Source: Porticoccaceae bacterium (lineage in GTDB: Bacteria > Pseudomonadota > Gammaproteobacteria > Pseudomonadales > Porticoccaceae). Taken from it: 37,642 nucleotides of DNA. The stretch's first letter is position 1. Each line of letters begins with the position of its first letter. Of this stretch, positions 16,207 to 25,435 are shown piece by piece. Location: contig DUBX01000040.1 in assembly GCA_012960115.1 (NCBI GenBank), positions 19,618 through 57,259 on the forward strand, given 5' to 3'. The notes beneath the pieces are model-generated. The model saw nothing but the letters and a program-made list of their open reading frames with translations. It did no database searches and was not told the origin of the DNA. The position numbers and the translations under genes were made by a program.

Positions 16207-17604
16207 ATGAAATACATTAGTACCCGCGGTGGTGTAGCACCAAAAAGTTTTGAGGACGTTATCTTAACGGGCCTAGCGCCTGACGGTGGACTATTTGTAC
16301 CTGATCAACTGCCGCAATTTAGTCAGAGTGAAATCAGTTCTTGGGAGGATCTTAGTTATCAGGAGTTGGCTTTAAAAATCATGAGCCCCTTTGTTGATGG
16401 CGCGATTCCTCAAGCTGATTTAAAGCGCCTTATTGATAAGTCCTATGTCACCTTTAGGCACTCTGAAATAGCGCCCTTGGTGAAGACGGGAAAAAATGAA
16501 TGGATTCTTGAATTATTTCATGGGCCAACGTTGGCTTTTAAAGATTTTGCACTACAGTTTTTAGGTAACCTACTCGACTACACGTTAGAAAAGCGTCAAG
16601 AAAAAGTGGTCATTATGGGTGCCACGTCTGGGGATACCGGTTCAGCGGCGATAGAGGGCTGCCGCCGCTGTGACAATATTGATATTTTTATTCTCCACCC
16701 TCACCAGCGAGTGTCAGAGGTCCAGCGCCGCCAAATGACCACGATTCAGGCTGATAATATTCATAATATCGCTATGCATGGCAATTTTGACGATTGTCAA
16801 AATATGGTTAAAGCAAGTTTTGCTGATCAATCATTTTTACCCGATGGGCGACAGTTGGTGGCGGTTAATTCGATCAACTGGGCGCGAATTATGGCGCAAA
16901 TTGTCTATTATTTTTGGGCGTCGCTGCGACTAGGGGGGCCAGATAAGGCTGTATCCTTTTCGGTACCAACGGGTAATTTTGGTGATATTTTTGCGGGGTA
17001 TCTCGCCTCCAAGATGGGTTTGCCCATCAAGCAGTTAGTGATTGCCACTAATCAAAACGATATTTTGCATCGCTGTATTTCCGAAAATGACCATACCACA
17101 CGACCCTTGAAGCAAAGCTTAGCCCCAAGTATGGATATTATGATTTCAAGTAACTTCGAGCGATTGTTGTTTGATCTCTACGATCATGACGGTAAAGCCG
17201 TAGCCGATTTGATGGCAGATGCCAAGTCTGGTGATATGCGCCTCAATGAAAGTGTTCTTACTAAAGCGCGGCAACTGTTTTCTAGTTATCGATGTGATGA
17301 TAAAGGGATGGTTGAGTTGATTCGCGATACTTATCAAGATCATGATTACCTTCTTGATCCACACACCGCTATAGGTTTGGCCGCCGCAAGAGCCTGCCGT
17401 GCTGATCTTAAAACCCCCATGGTGACGCTGGCCACAGCACATCCAGCCAAGTTTCCTGATGCTGTGAAACAGGCCGGTTACCCCAGTGACCCCGAATTGC
17501 CCTCGCATATGGCAGATCTATTTGAGCGGAATGAGACATTTACTGTGCTGGACAACGATTTATTGGCGGTGCAGCGTTTTATATCCGAGAATATTATTGC
17601 GTAG
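16207..17604 (+). CDS. thrC: Threonine synthase
   Basis: 465 residues. It converts O-phosphohomoserine to threonine with PLP. The N-terminal YISTRGG, PDGGLFVP and the PLP lysine K112 in FHGPTLAFKDFALQ are diagnostic, as are GATSGDTGSAA and the PTGNFGD phosphate loop. Length and the YISTRGG start fit the class seen in Pseudomonas and fungi. It is downstream of hom on the same strand. No homoserine kinase (thrB) is in the window, as in many pseudomonad-like genomes where it is unlinked. Confidence 0.96.
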   Translation: MKYISTRGGVAPKSFEDVILTGLAPDGGLFVPDQLPQFSQSEISSWEDLSYQELALKIMSPFVDGAIPQADLKRLIDKSYVTFRHSEIAPLVKTGKNEWILELFHGPTLAFKDFALQFLGNLLDYTLEKRQEKVVIMGATSGDTGSAAIEGCRRCDNIDIFILHPHQRVSEVQRRQMTTIQADNIHNIAMHGNFDDCQNMVKASFADQSFLPDGRQLVAVNSINWARIMAQIVYYFWASLRLGGPDKAVSFSVPTGNFGDIFAGYLASKMGLPIKQLVIATNQNDILHRCISENDHTTRPLKQSLAPSMDIMISSNFERLLFDLYDHDGKAVADLMADAKSGDMRLNESVLTKARQLFSSYRCDDKGMVELIRDTYQDHDYLLDPHTAIGLAAARACRADLKTPMVTLATAHPAKFPDAVKQAGYPSDPELPSHMADLFERNETFTVLDNDLLAVQRFISENIIA

Positions 17605-17666
17605 AAACCGTAATGGTGGAGAATACGTAAGACAAGCTGACCCGCCAAAACTATCGAGACGAATTT

Positions 17667-17852
17667 ATGAGTGAAGCAAATAAATTAAGTAAAGAAGATC
17701 AAGATCGAGTTGATAAATACCTCAATAGCGGGTTCAACACGACTGAACGAAAGCCCTTTTATGGCCTACGATTACTCGGTGGGATTTGGATTGTGGTGGC
17801 GGCTTTGGGTTGGGTCAGTTGGTATATTGGTAAACAGGCTGGATACCTTTAG
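17667..17852 (+). CDS. Small single-pass membrane protein, DUF3094-like
   Basis: 61 residues: a charged N-terminal half (KLSKEDQDRVDKYLNSGFN), a TERKPF motif at 32-37, then one hydrophobic helix (about 39-56, LLGGIWIVVAALGWVSW). The EDQ.RV..YL...N..ERKPF pattern recalls DUF3094, a gammaproteobacterial family of unknown function, from memory only. It lies between thrC and a hydrolase gene on the same strand. Its ribosome binding site is weak (GAGACG). Confidence 0.65.
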   Translation: MSEANKLSKEDQDRVDKYLNSGFNTTERKPFYGLRLLGGIWIVVAALGWVSWYIGKQAGYL

Positions 17853-17890
17853 ATTTTGATACTTTAAGTTCACTTTTTGGGAGATAGTTA

Positions 17891-18844
17891 ATGTATTCCG
17901 AGCCTATGCCAACAGCGACTATGATTCACACCAATGGTGTTGAACTAGAGGTTTTTCAAGCTGGGCATGGCGGTGTTCCAATTGTTTTGTGCCACGGTTG
18001 GCCTGAGCTGGCATACAGTTGGCGGTATCAAATTCCAGCTTTAGTCAGCGCTGGTTATCACTGCATTGTGCCTAACCAGAGAGGTTATGGCGGTTCTAGT
18101 AAACCCTCCGACGTAAATTCCTATGATATTCACCACCTAACCGACGATCAAAATGGATTGCTGGATGCCTTGGGTATCGATAGAGCTATTTATGTGGGGC
18201 ACGACTGGGGCGCCATTATGTTGTGGCAACATGCGCTACTAAACCCAGATCGTGTCATTGGTTTGGCAAATATGTCAGTCCCTTTTAAAGCGAGAGAGCC
18301 TTCAGAGCCTGTAGCTTTTTGGGAGAAGGCGCTGGGCGAAGATTTCTATCTGGTCCATTTCAATCGTTATCCTGAGATCGCGGCACGTTCCTTTGACACC
18401 GATCCGAAAAGGGTTTTAACCAACCTCTATCGCACTAAGCATTGGCTAAATGACGGGTTACCTCAACCCGATGGATATTCGATTGTGCGGTCTGCAGAAA
18501 CGGATAATCAGCGCGGGGAATTAATGCTCAGCGAAGAAGACTTAATGGTCTTCGTGGACGCTTTTGAGCAGGGGGGATTTGTTGCTCCTTGTAATTGGTA
18601 TCGAAATTTCACTCGCAACTGGGAAACTATGGGCCATGTTAAGCAAATTATAGAACTACCATGTCTCATGCTCTATGGCGACTATGACATGGTGCCAAAA
18701 GTTGATATGACTCATACCGTACTAGATCTAGAGATTAATAATTTGGCTTGTGGCCATTGGATTCAGCAAGAGGAGCCAGAGCAAACCAATCAGATTTTAC
18801 TGGACTGGCTACAGCGGAAAATACAACCGCTTTTGAGTTTGTAA
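17891..18844 (+). CDS. Alpha/beta hydrolase, epoxide-hydrolase-like
   Basis: 317 residues. HGWP (35-38) is the epoxide-hydrolase form of the oxyanion motif, and the nucleophile is Asp105 in GHDWGA rather than Ser. The charge relay is His289 (GHWIQQE) with Asp264 or Asp266 (YGDYD). Tyr237 in NWYRN is a likely lid tyrosine that opens the epoxide ring; a second lid tyrosine should lie in the 150-160 region. This fits soluble epoxide hydrolases, although haloalkane and fluoroacetate dehalogenases share the Asp nucleophile. GGGAG precedes the start. recJ begins one base after its stop. Confidence 0.85.
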   Translation: MYSEPMPTATMIHTNGVELEVFQAGHGGVPIVLCHGWPELAYSWRYQIPALVSAGYHCIVPNQRGYGGSSKPSDVNSYDIHHLTDDQNGLLDALGIDRAIYVGHDWGAIMLWQHALLNPDRVIGLANMSVPFKAREPSEPVAFWEKALGEDFYLVHFNRYPEIAARSFDTDPKRVLTNLYRTKHWLNDGLPQPDGYSIVRSAETDNQRGELMLSEEDLMVFVDAFEQGGFVAPCNWYRNFTRNWETMGHVKQIIELPCLMLYGDYDMVPKVDMTHTVLDLEINNLACGHWIQQEEPEQTNQILLDWLQRKIQPLLSL

Positions 18845-18845
18845 A

Positions 18846-20576
18846 ATGCAAATTCAAAGCAGGCCCTATGATTTAAAGAGTTGTGACTTCCCCGATCAGG
18901 TAGACCCGCTTTTACAGCGAGTTTATGCTGCCAGAGGAGTGAAAAACCAACTAAGTTTGGATCGACACCTCTCTAGCCTCCCTTCACCCCAGTTGATGCT
19001 TGGTATGCCTGCAGCGGTAACCCGTCTTATAATTGCTCTGCGTGACAATCAGAAGATAGTGATTTTGGGTGATTTTGATGCCGATGGAGCCACGAGTTCA
19101 GCCTTAATGGTTCTCGCCTTAACCGCTATGGGCTTTAAAAATGTGACATTTCTAGTCCCTAATAGATTTGATTACGGTTATGGGTTAACCCCTGAAATCG
19201 TTGATCTAGCGGCGGAGAATAAGCCTCACTTAATCATTACTGTCGACAACGGTATATCCAGTGTTGAGGGGGTGACGCATGCTCTGACCCTGGGTATTGA
19301 AGTCATTATTACTGACCATCATCTGCCGGGCCGAGTGCTACCCAATGCGGTCGCTATCGTTAATCCGAATCAACCTGAATGTGAATTTCCAACGAAAAAT
19401 CTTGCGGGTGTTGGCGTGGCTTTTTATCTGCTAAGTGCGTTGCGTGCAGAACTTCGAAATCAAGGTTGGTTTGCGGAGCGCAGTCTCACCGAGCCCAGTA
19501 TGGCCACCTGGCTTGATTTAGTGGCGCTGGGGACCGTAGCTGATGTCGTGCCCTTGGATCAGGTCAACAGAGTCTTAGTCCACCAAGGATTGTTGCGTAT
19601 TCGTGCAGGCCAATGCCGTCCGGGCATTCAGGCTTTACTGCGGATTGCTGGCAAGAATCCTCATCGTTTAGCCTCTGCAGATCTGGGGTTTGCTATTGGT
19701 CCACGGCTAAATGCCGCTGGGCGACTAGATGATATATCGCTGGGTATTCAATGCTTGCTAACTGATGATCCTCAATTGGCTATGCAAACGGCTCAAGAGT
19801 TGGACCAACTTAATAAAGATCGTAGATCCATTGAGCAAAGTATGCAGCGAGAAGCCATGATTGAGATGGATAAACTGTCATTTGAGTCTGACGAAGTTCT
19901 CCCTGCCGTTTTATGCCTTTTTCATCCGGACTGGCATCAAGGTGTGGTTGGGTTATTAGCCAGTAGACTCAAGGAAAAATACCATCGCCCAGTTGTTGCT
20001 TTTGCGCGAGGCGATGAAGGTACATTGAAGGGTTCGTCTAGATCGATTCCAGGATTACATATCCGCGATGCCTTAGACGCAGTGGCGACCCAAAATTCTG
20101 GTCTTATCGATAAGTTCGGCGGTCATGCCATGGCAGCGGGATTGAGTTTATTAGAAAAAAATCTTGAGCAGTTCACTGAGGCTCTGCAACAGCATGTTGC
20201 AAAAGCACTTAATGAGGACGATTTGACCGCTAAAGTCATCACCGATGGCAGTCTTGAATCTAAGCAATTAACGATGCACACTGCCGAGGTTCTACGTGAG
20301 GCCGGTCCCTGGGGACAGCAATTTCCAGAGCCATGTTTTGAAGGCTGTTTTAAGCTAAAGCAGCAGCGTATCGTTGGGGAGAATCATCTCAAGTTGGTTT
20401 TGGCAGATGAAGCGGCACCTGAGATTAATATTGATGCAATTTACTTCAATATAGATGCTAGTTTATGGCCGAACAAGCACGCTCAGCGAGTAAGGTGTGT
20501 CTATCGTTTGGACATTAATGAGTATCGGGGTCAAGAAAAGTTACAATTTTTAATCCAATACATGGAAGCCATTTAA
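18846..20576 (+). CDS. recJ: Single-stranded-DNA-specific exonuclease RecJ
   Basis: 576 residues, close to 577 in E. coli. It is a 5'-3' ssDNA exonuclease of RecF-pathway recombination, mismatch and base-excision repair. DHH-family metal motifs are present in order: GDFDADGATS (75-84), VDNG (133-136) and TDHH (156-159), followed by the DHHA1 domain with a GGHAMAAG motif in the C-terminal half and an OB-like tail. The start lies 1 nt after the hydrolase stop, with no room for its own promoter, so it is co-transcribed and probably translationally coupled. Confidence 0.95.
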   Translation: MQIQSRPYDLKSCDFPDQVDPLLQRVYAARGVKNQLSLDRHLSSLPSPQLMLGMPAAVTRLIIALRDNQKIVILGDFDADGATSSALMVLALTAMGFKNVTFLVPNRFDYGYGLTPEIVDLAAENKPHLIITVDNGISSVEGVTHALTLGIEVIITDHHLPGRVLPNAVAIVNPNQPECEFPTKNLAGVGVAFYLLSALRAELRNQGWFAERSLTEPSMATWLDLVALGTVADVVPLDQVNRVLVHQGLLRIRAGQCRPGIQALLRIAGKNPHRLASADLGFAIGPRLNAAGRLDDISLGIQCLLTDDPQLAMQTAQELDQLNKDRRSIEQSMQREAMIEMDKLSFESDEVLPAVLCLFHPDWHQGVVGLLASRLKEKYHRPVVAFARGDEGTLKGSSRSIPGLHIRDALDAVATQNSGLIDKFGGHAMAAGLSLLEKNLEQFTEALQQHVAKALNEDDLTAKVITDGSLESKQLTMHTAEVLREAGPWGQQFPEPCFEGCFKLKQQRIVGENHLKLVLADEAAPEINIDAIYFNIDASLWPNKHAQRVRCVYRLDINEYRGQEKLQFLIQYMEAI

Positions 20577-20580
20577 TAGT

Positions 20581-20604
20581 AATCACAAGAACAATCACAA
20601 GAAC
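20581..20604 (+). repeat. Exact 12-nt tandem duplication before the DMT gene
   Basis: AATCACAAGAAC occurs twice head to tail between recJ and the transporter start. It occupies the region where a ribosome binding site would be expected, and no Shine-Dalgarno is evident. Confidence 0.8.
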
Positions 20605-20610
20605 ATCATT

Positions 20611-21522
20611 ATGAGTTTAAAATCCGATCTTCGTGCAGATCTACTGCTGTTGACGACTGCCTTTATCTGGGGCTTTGCTTTTGTATTCCAAAGTACCGGA
20701 ATGGACCATGTTGGGCCTTTTACCTTTGTCTTTGGTCGCTTTGTCATCGCTACTCTTGCTATTGTGCCAATCTGGTACATTATGGAAAAACCAAAGAAAG
20801 TTTTTGTATTCCAACCAACGGATATCAAAGCATTCCAACTGGGCATTATCATGGCCGTTGGCATGTTAGTTCAGCAGTCAGGACTTATGTACACAACCGT
20901 TGCTCGGGCAGGATTTTTAACCGGCGTTTATATTATCTTTGTACCCTTGATAGGGTTATTCATGGGGAGCCGGACTGAATGGCCAACATGGATTGGCGTT
21001 TTCCTATCATTGTCGGGCTTGTATTTTCTTGGACAGATCCAAACTGATCAGTTTTTGATTGGCGATGGGTTGATTTTGTTGAGTTCAGTGTTGTGGGCCC
21101 TGCATGTTATCTATACCGGGAAAATAGCCAATCAAATATCAGTATTTCGATTAATGTTTCTACAATTTGCCGTCGCGGCAATGCTTAGCTGGCTGGTAAT
21201 GCTTATCTTTGAGACTTGGGATTGGCAGGCGGTTAAGGGCGCAGTTTTGTCATTATTATTTGTGGGTGTCTTGGCGTCGGGTATCGGCTTTTCATTGCAG
21301 GTGGTGAGTATGCGAACAGCTCCCGCATCACATACCGCGCTTATTCTTAGCTTTGAAGCGGTATTTGCCGCGATCGGAGGTTGGTGGTTGCTCGACGAGT
21401 ACCTCACTGCCCCTGAGCTGATTGGTTGCGCCTTGATCTTGAGTGGTGGGCTAATCTCTCAGTTAAAGGTGCTCCTTAAGGTTTCAGGTGACGCTATCGA
21501 GCATCCTCGTGGTGTTAATTAG
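20611..21522 (+). CDS. EamA/DMT superfamily transporter
   Basis: 303 residues and about ten membrane helices in two EamA repeats. The N-terminus (RADLLLLTTAFIWGFAFVFQ) is typical of the RhaT/EamA subgroup; the second repeat contains SFEAVFAAIGGWWLLDE. It is probably an exporter of amino acids or other small metabolites, substrate unknown. It follows recJ by 34 nt, a gap filled by a 12-nt tandem duplication and lacking a clear Shine-Dalgarno. It converges on tesA. Confidence 0.88.
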   Translation: MSLKSDLRADLLLLTTAFIWGFAFVFQSTGMDHVGPFTFVFGRFVIATLAIVPIWYIMEKPKKVFVFQPTDIKAFQLGIIMAVGMLVQQSGLMYTTVARAGFLTGVYIIFVPLIGLFMGSRTEWPTWIGVFLSLSGLYFLGQIQTDQFLIGDGLILLSSVLWALHVIYTGKIANQISVFRLMFLQFAVAAMLSWLVMLIFETWDWQAVKGAVLSLLFVGVLASGIGFSLQVVSMRTAPASHTALILSFEAVFAAIGGWWLLDEYLTAPELIGCALILSGGLISQLKVLLKVSGDAIEHPRGVN

Positions 21523-21531
21523 TGGACATCT

Positions 21532-22137
21532 CTAGATATTCTCGAGCGACGAGTGAAGTGCTTTTAGGACGACAGCCTTTATTATGGGCTGCGCGAGTTC
21601 GGTGGGATGCAGTCCATCTTCCTGAATCATGCCTTCGGTAACGACTAGTTCTTCAAGCTGAAAAGGAATGAGAAGAACGTTCTGTTCTTTGGCGAGTGCG
21701 GAATAGACTGCAGAAAAGGCCTGGGTGTACCGGCGGCCATAGTTGGGCGGGATACGCATGCCGAATAATATAGGCATCGCATTTCGCTCACGACACAGCG
21801 CGATCATCGCGGTTAAGTTACTTTTCATTAAACTTAAAGGGTGGCCCCGTAGACCATCATTACCGCCGAGTTCGAGCACGACGAAGTCAGGCTGAAATTT
21901 CCCTAAAAGTAATGGTAACCGGTCGAGACCTCCGCCAGTCGTGTCACCGCTGATACTTCCATTGACTATTTTGTGCTTGGGGTGCAAATCTTTTTGCAGC
22001 AAATTTACCCAGCCCTTGTCAGGGTTTATACCGTACCCCGCGCTCAAGCTGTCGCCTAGCACTAGTATGGTTGATCCATAAGTGTTAGCGGCGAGTAAAA
22101 AAAACAGGCAATATAGGCGCTGGAAAAAAAGTCGCAT
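21532..22137 (-). CDS. tesA: TesA-type multifunctional GDSL esterase / lysophospholipase / thioesterase
   Basis: 201 residues. An N-terminal signal peptide (about 1-21, MRLFFQRLYCLFFLLAANTYG) directs it to the periplasm. SGNH-hydrolase blocks are intact: GDSLSAGYG (Ser30), G64 in SISGDTTGG, GGND with N93, and DGLHP with Asp174 and His177. TesA hydrolyses acyl-CoAs, lysophospholipids and esters. It is divergent from ybbA-ybbP across 75 nt, the conserved arrangement in gammaproteobacteria. Confidence 0.95.
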   Translation of the reverse strand: MRLFFQRLYCLFFLLAANTYGSTILVLGDSLSAGYGINPDKGWVNLLQKDLHPKHKIVNGSISGDTTGGGLDRLPLLLGKFQPDFVVLELGGNDGLRGHPLSLMKSNLTAMIALCRERNAMPILFGMRIPPNYGRRYTQAFSAVYSALAKEQNVLLIPFQLEELVVTEGMIQEDGLHPTELAQPIIKAVVLKALHSSLENI

Positions 22138-22212
22138 AAATTATTCTCTAGTCTGAATATTTAAATTTGGCCCTAGCAGTGTAAGGGATTACGGTAATAA
22201 TGGAACAAAACG

Positions 22213-22899
22213 ATGATTGAAGTTCGTAATGTAAGTAAACAAGTGGTCACGACGGAGGGTACGTTACGTATTCTTGATCAGATTAATCTATCAGTTGCTG
22301 ATGGTGAAACCATAGCCATTGTTGGACCATCGGGTTCAGGTAAGTCGACATTGTTGGGTATATTGGCGGGGTTAGACCTTCCCAGTGAGGGCACAGTATC
22401 CCTTAATGGTAAAAATATCACGGCGATGGATGAGGAAGGGCGCGCGGCTGTGCGAGCTAAGGACGTTGGCTTTGTATTCCAGTCTTTTCACCTTCTGCCA
22501 GGATTAACCGCATTGGAAAACGTGGCATTACCGCTTGAGCTCAACGGGGATGCAAAGGCTCTGGAAACGGCCCGTTATTATTTGGAGAGGGTAGGTTTAG
22601 ATCATCGAACAACCCATTATCCACGACAGCTTTCTGGGGGTGAACAACAGCGCGTAGCCGTAGCGCGAGCCTTTGCCTGTCGACCAACTATCTTATTTGC
22701 CGATGAACCGACCGGTAATCTTGATACTGGAACTGGCCAGATTATCAACGATTTGTTATTTGATCTTAATCGAGAAGAGGGTACTACGTTGGTACTTGTG
22801 ACCCACGAAATGAATTTAGCGGCACGATGCAACCGCACACTGCAATTACATGCGGGTCGTGAAGCGTCCGCTGAAAATGCCAGTGAGATGGTGCGTTAA
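22213..22899 (+). CDS. ybbA: ABC transporter ATPase YbbA (LolD/MacB-like)
   Basis: 228 residues, a single nucleotide-binding domain: Walker A GPSGSGKST (38-46), Q-loop, ABC signature LSGGEQQRVAVARA, Walker B ILFADEP and the H-loop in THEMN. It belongs to the MacB/LolD-type mechanotransmission ATPases and partners the FtsX-like permease encoded next, sharing one base with it (TAATG). The transported substrate is unknown; the tesA linkage suggests lipid or envelope chemistry. Confidence 0.94.
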   Translation: MIEVRNVSKQVVTTEGTLRILDQINLSVADGETIAIVGPSGSGKSTLLGILAGLDLPSEGTVSLNGKNITAMDEEGRAAVRAKDVGFVFQSFHLLPGLTALENVALPLELNGDAKALETARYYLERVGLDHRTTHYPRQLSGGEQQRVAVARAFACRPTILFADEPTGNLDTGTGQIINDLLFDLNREEGTTLVLVTHEMNLAARCNRTLQLHAGREASAENASEMVR

Positions 22900-25424
22900 T
22901 GCTGTCTCTAAGGATGCTGCTGCGCAACTGGCGTGGTGGAGAGTTAGGTTTGATTCTCTGGGCTCTTGTCCTTGCAGTGGCTGTGGTGACTTCAGTGTCT
23001 CTGTTAGCAGAGCGCATAGAGCGAGCACTGACCAATGAGTCTAGTAGTTTTCTAGCATCAGATCTGGTGGTGCAAAGTAGCAAAGTTACTAATGCAGACT
23101 GGCTTTTAGAAGCTCAGAGCAAAAAGGTTTCTACGGCTCAAATGCTGAGTTTTTCATCAATGGTGTTTAACGGCGATGATATGCATCTGGCTTCAATAAA
23201 AGCTGTTGAGCCCAGTTATCCATTACGTGGTTTTATCAAACTGTCTACAACGCCTTTTACCAGTGATGAGAGTCTGATTGAAGAGGTCGATTATGGCCCA
23301 CCTCAGGGCGAAGTTTGGGTCGATGCAAGATTGCTCCCACTGCTTAATATCGAACTGGGTGATCAGATTGAATTAGGTGATATGTCGCTCAAGGTTAGGC
23401 AAATTTTGGTCGAAGAACCAGACAGCGGTGGCTCTTACTCTTTTTTTGGTGCTCGGGTGTTGATGAACTATGCCGACATTCCTAGTGCTGGGATTATTCA
23501 GCCAGGTAGTCGCGTTACCTATCGTTACCTCATGGCTGCGGGGGTAGACGCACAGAAGGAGTTTTCCGAATATGTTGACTGGCTAAAGCCCCAGCTGGAT
23601 ATCCATGACCGATTGATCACGCCAGATCAGGCCCAAGCCAGTATTGCTGACACAATGGACAAAGGTAGACGTTTCCTTCTCCTCGCCGGCAGTATTGGTG
23701 TTGTTTTAGCAGGCATTGCTCTGGCGCTTGCTAGCCACCACTTTGCTAGCGGGCAAACCAAGCAGGTGGCCTTGTTCAAAAGTTGGGGAATTTCAGCCCA
23801 TCGAGTGAGAAACATGTATTTTCAGCAAAGCATGTGGATGGGCGTTGGAGGATCGCTGGTCGGACTGGTGATAGGGTTTTTGTTTCATCTATTACTGCTG
23901 TTTATCGTCAGTGATTGGTTGCCGATTGTACTGCCAGCGGCGGGCCCAAGACCTTGGATAACGGGTTTGGCGACAGGTCTAATTTGTCTGGTTGGATTCA
24001 CCTTGCCCGCCCTATGGCACTTGCCTGCCCAATCGCCGCTTGTAGTGCTGCGTCAAGACGCGATACTTAAGCCGCTCAGTTCGGCAGTGCGAGTCGTCCT
24101 TGGTGTTAGTGCGATTGCTGGATTATTGCTTTGGTATAGCAATAATCTTTATCTTTCACTAGCTATCTTGGCCGGATTTGGCGTCACCGCCTTGGCTTCA
24201 ATTTTAGCGGGGTTGTTTTTGCTGCGTCTGGGCAAGCAATATGGCCAGCGTTTAGGCAGTATCTGGCGGTTATCCTTAGCCAATCTCTGGCGTCGTAAGG
24301 CGCAAAGTTTAATACAAATGGTCGGTTTTTCCGGTGCAATTGCGTTACTGATGATCATGGTAGTGGTACGTACTTCTCTAATAGATGAGTGGCGATTCCA
24401 GCTAGCAGAAGATGCCCCTAACCATTTTTTGGTTAATGTGGCCTCCTATGAGTTAGACGGTGTTAAACAGCTAGTCAACGATCAAGAGTTAGATACGGCG
24501 GGCTGGTACTCGATGGTGCGTGGCAGAATGACCGCCATTAATGGGAAGTTGATTACAGAAGTCCAAAGCGACAGTCATGAGTCTTTTCGGCGTGAGCTTA
24601 ATCTCAGCTGGTCTGAGGAACTGCCCGAAGGTAATAAAGTCACGCAAGGAGAGTGGTGGGACTCTTCCTTAGTCACAAACCTTGCGACTGCAGACGATCC
24701 TGAAGGACAGCTAATTGCTCCCTTATCGATTGAGGACGAGTTGGCAGGTGAGCTGGGATTGACGATAGGGGATCGAGTAACCTTTAGTCTTGGTGGGTTG
24801 TCGTTTGAAGCACAGGTAACTAGTGCGCGCAGCCTTAATTGGGACAATATGACACCCAATTTCTACTTTTTGTTTCCTGAAGGATTGTTAGAAGATTATC
24901 CGCGAACCAGTATGACTAGTTTGTATATTCCACCGCAAAAGAAGTTACTAGTGAATGATCTGTTGCGCAATTACCCCACGGTTCAGGTCATAGAGTTAGA
25001 TAAGATCATTGAGCGAATTCGCACCATTGTTTCTCAGATCACTCGTGGACTTGAGGTCATGACCTTGCTTATTTTGGGCTGTGGCGTGTTGGTAATGTTT
25101 GCTGCTGTGAGCTTGTCGATGACGGAGCGTCTTCAAGAAAGTGCCATATTGCGTACCTTAGGGAGTTCTCGGCGGTTGATACTGGGAATTCAACTCATTG
25201 AGTTCAGCGCTTTGGGTGCAATGGCAGGGCTACTAGCGAGTGCCGGGGCTGAGTTTTCTGTCGCAATGTTGCAGCGGTTTATGTTTGACCTGCCATTCTC
25301 GCTTCACTCGTGGCTGTGGTACACAGGTCCAAGTATAGGCGGTATTTTGGTTGGCAGCCTAGGCGTCGCATACAGTCGAAAAGCGGTTGTTCAGCCGCCT
25401 CTTGAGGTTTTGAGAAGCCTTTAG
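22899..25424 (+). CDS. ybbP: FtsX-family ABC permease YbbP
   Basis: 841 residues. A first transmembrane helix near 14-34 is followed by a large periplasmic domain (about 40-250), three to four helices (about 260-360), further helices (about 390-450), a second periplasmic domain (about 500-700) and three C-terminal helices forming a second FtsX domain, ending ARKA-like YSRKAVVQPPLEVLRSL. This two-FtsX, ten-helix plan and length are those of E. coli YbbP. It is translationally coupled to ybbA. Confidence 0.93.
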   Translation: MLSLRMLLRNWRGGELGLILWALVLAVAVVTSVSLLAERIERALTNESSSFLASDLVVQSSKVTNADWLLEAQSKKVSTAQMLSFSSMVFNGDDMHLASIKAVEPSYPLRGFIKLSTTPFTSDESLIEEVDYGPPQGEVWVDARLLPLLNIELGDQIELGDMSLKVRQILVEEPDSGGSYSFFGARVLMNYADIPSAGIIQPGSRVTYRYLMAAGVDAQKEFSEYVDWLKPQLDIHDRLITPDQAQASIADTMDKGRRFLLLAGSIGVVLAGIALALASHHFASGQTKQVALFKSWGISAHRVRNMYFQQSMWMGVGGSLVGLVIGFLFHLLLLFIVSDWLPIVLPAAGPRPWITGLATGLICLVGFTLPALWHLPAQSPLVVLRQDAILKPLSSAVRVVLGVSAIAGLLLWYSNNLYLSLAILAGFGVTALASILAGLFLLRLGKQYGQRLGSIWRLSLANLWRRKAQSLIQMVGFSGAIALLMIMVVVRTSLIDEWRFQLAEDAPNHFLVNVASYELDGVKQLVNDQELDTAGWYSMVRGRMTAINGKLITEVQSDSHESFRRELNLSWSEELPEGNKVTQGEWWDSSLVTNLATADDPEGQLIAPLSIEDELAGELGLTIGDRVTFSLGGLSFEAQVTSARSLNWDNMTPNFYFLFPEGLLEDYPRTSMTSLYIPPQKKLLVNDLLRNYPTVQVIELDKIIERIRTIVSQITRGLEVMTLLILGCGVLVMFAAVSLSMTERLQESAILRTLGSSRRLILGIQLIEFSALGAMAGLLASAGAEFSVAMLQRFMFDLPFSLHSWLWYTGPSIGGILVGSLGVAYSRKAVVQPPLEVLRSL

Positions 25425-25435
25425 TTGAATACTGA

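Noticed and set aside
20611-21522. The two DMT transporters as a recent duplication
   Set aside because: They share only superfamily-level features; their N-terminal motifs and repeat sequences differ throughout.
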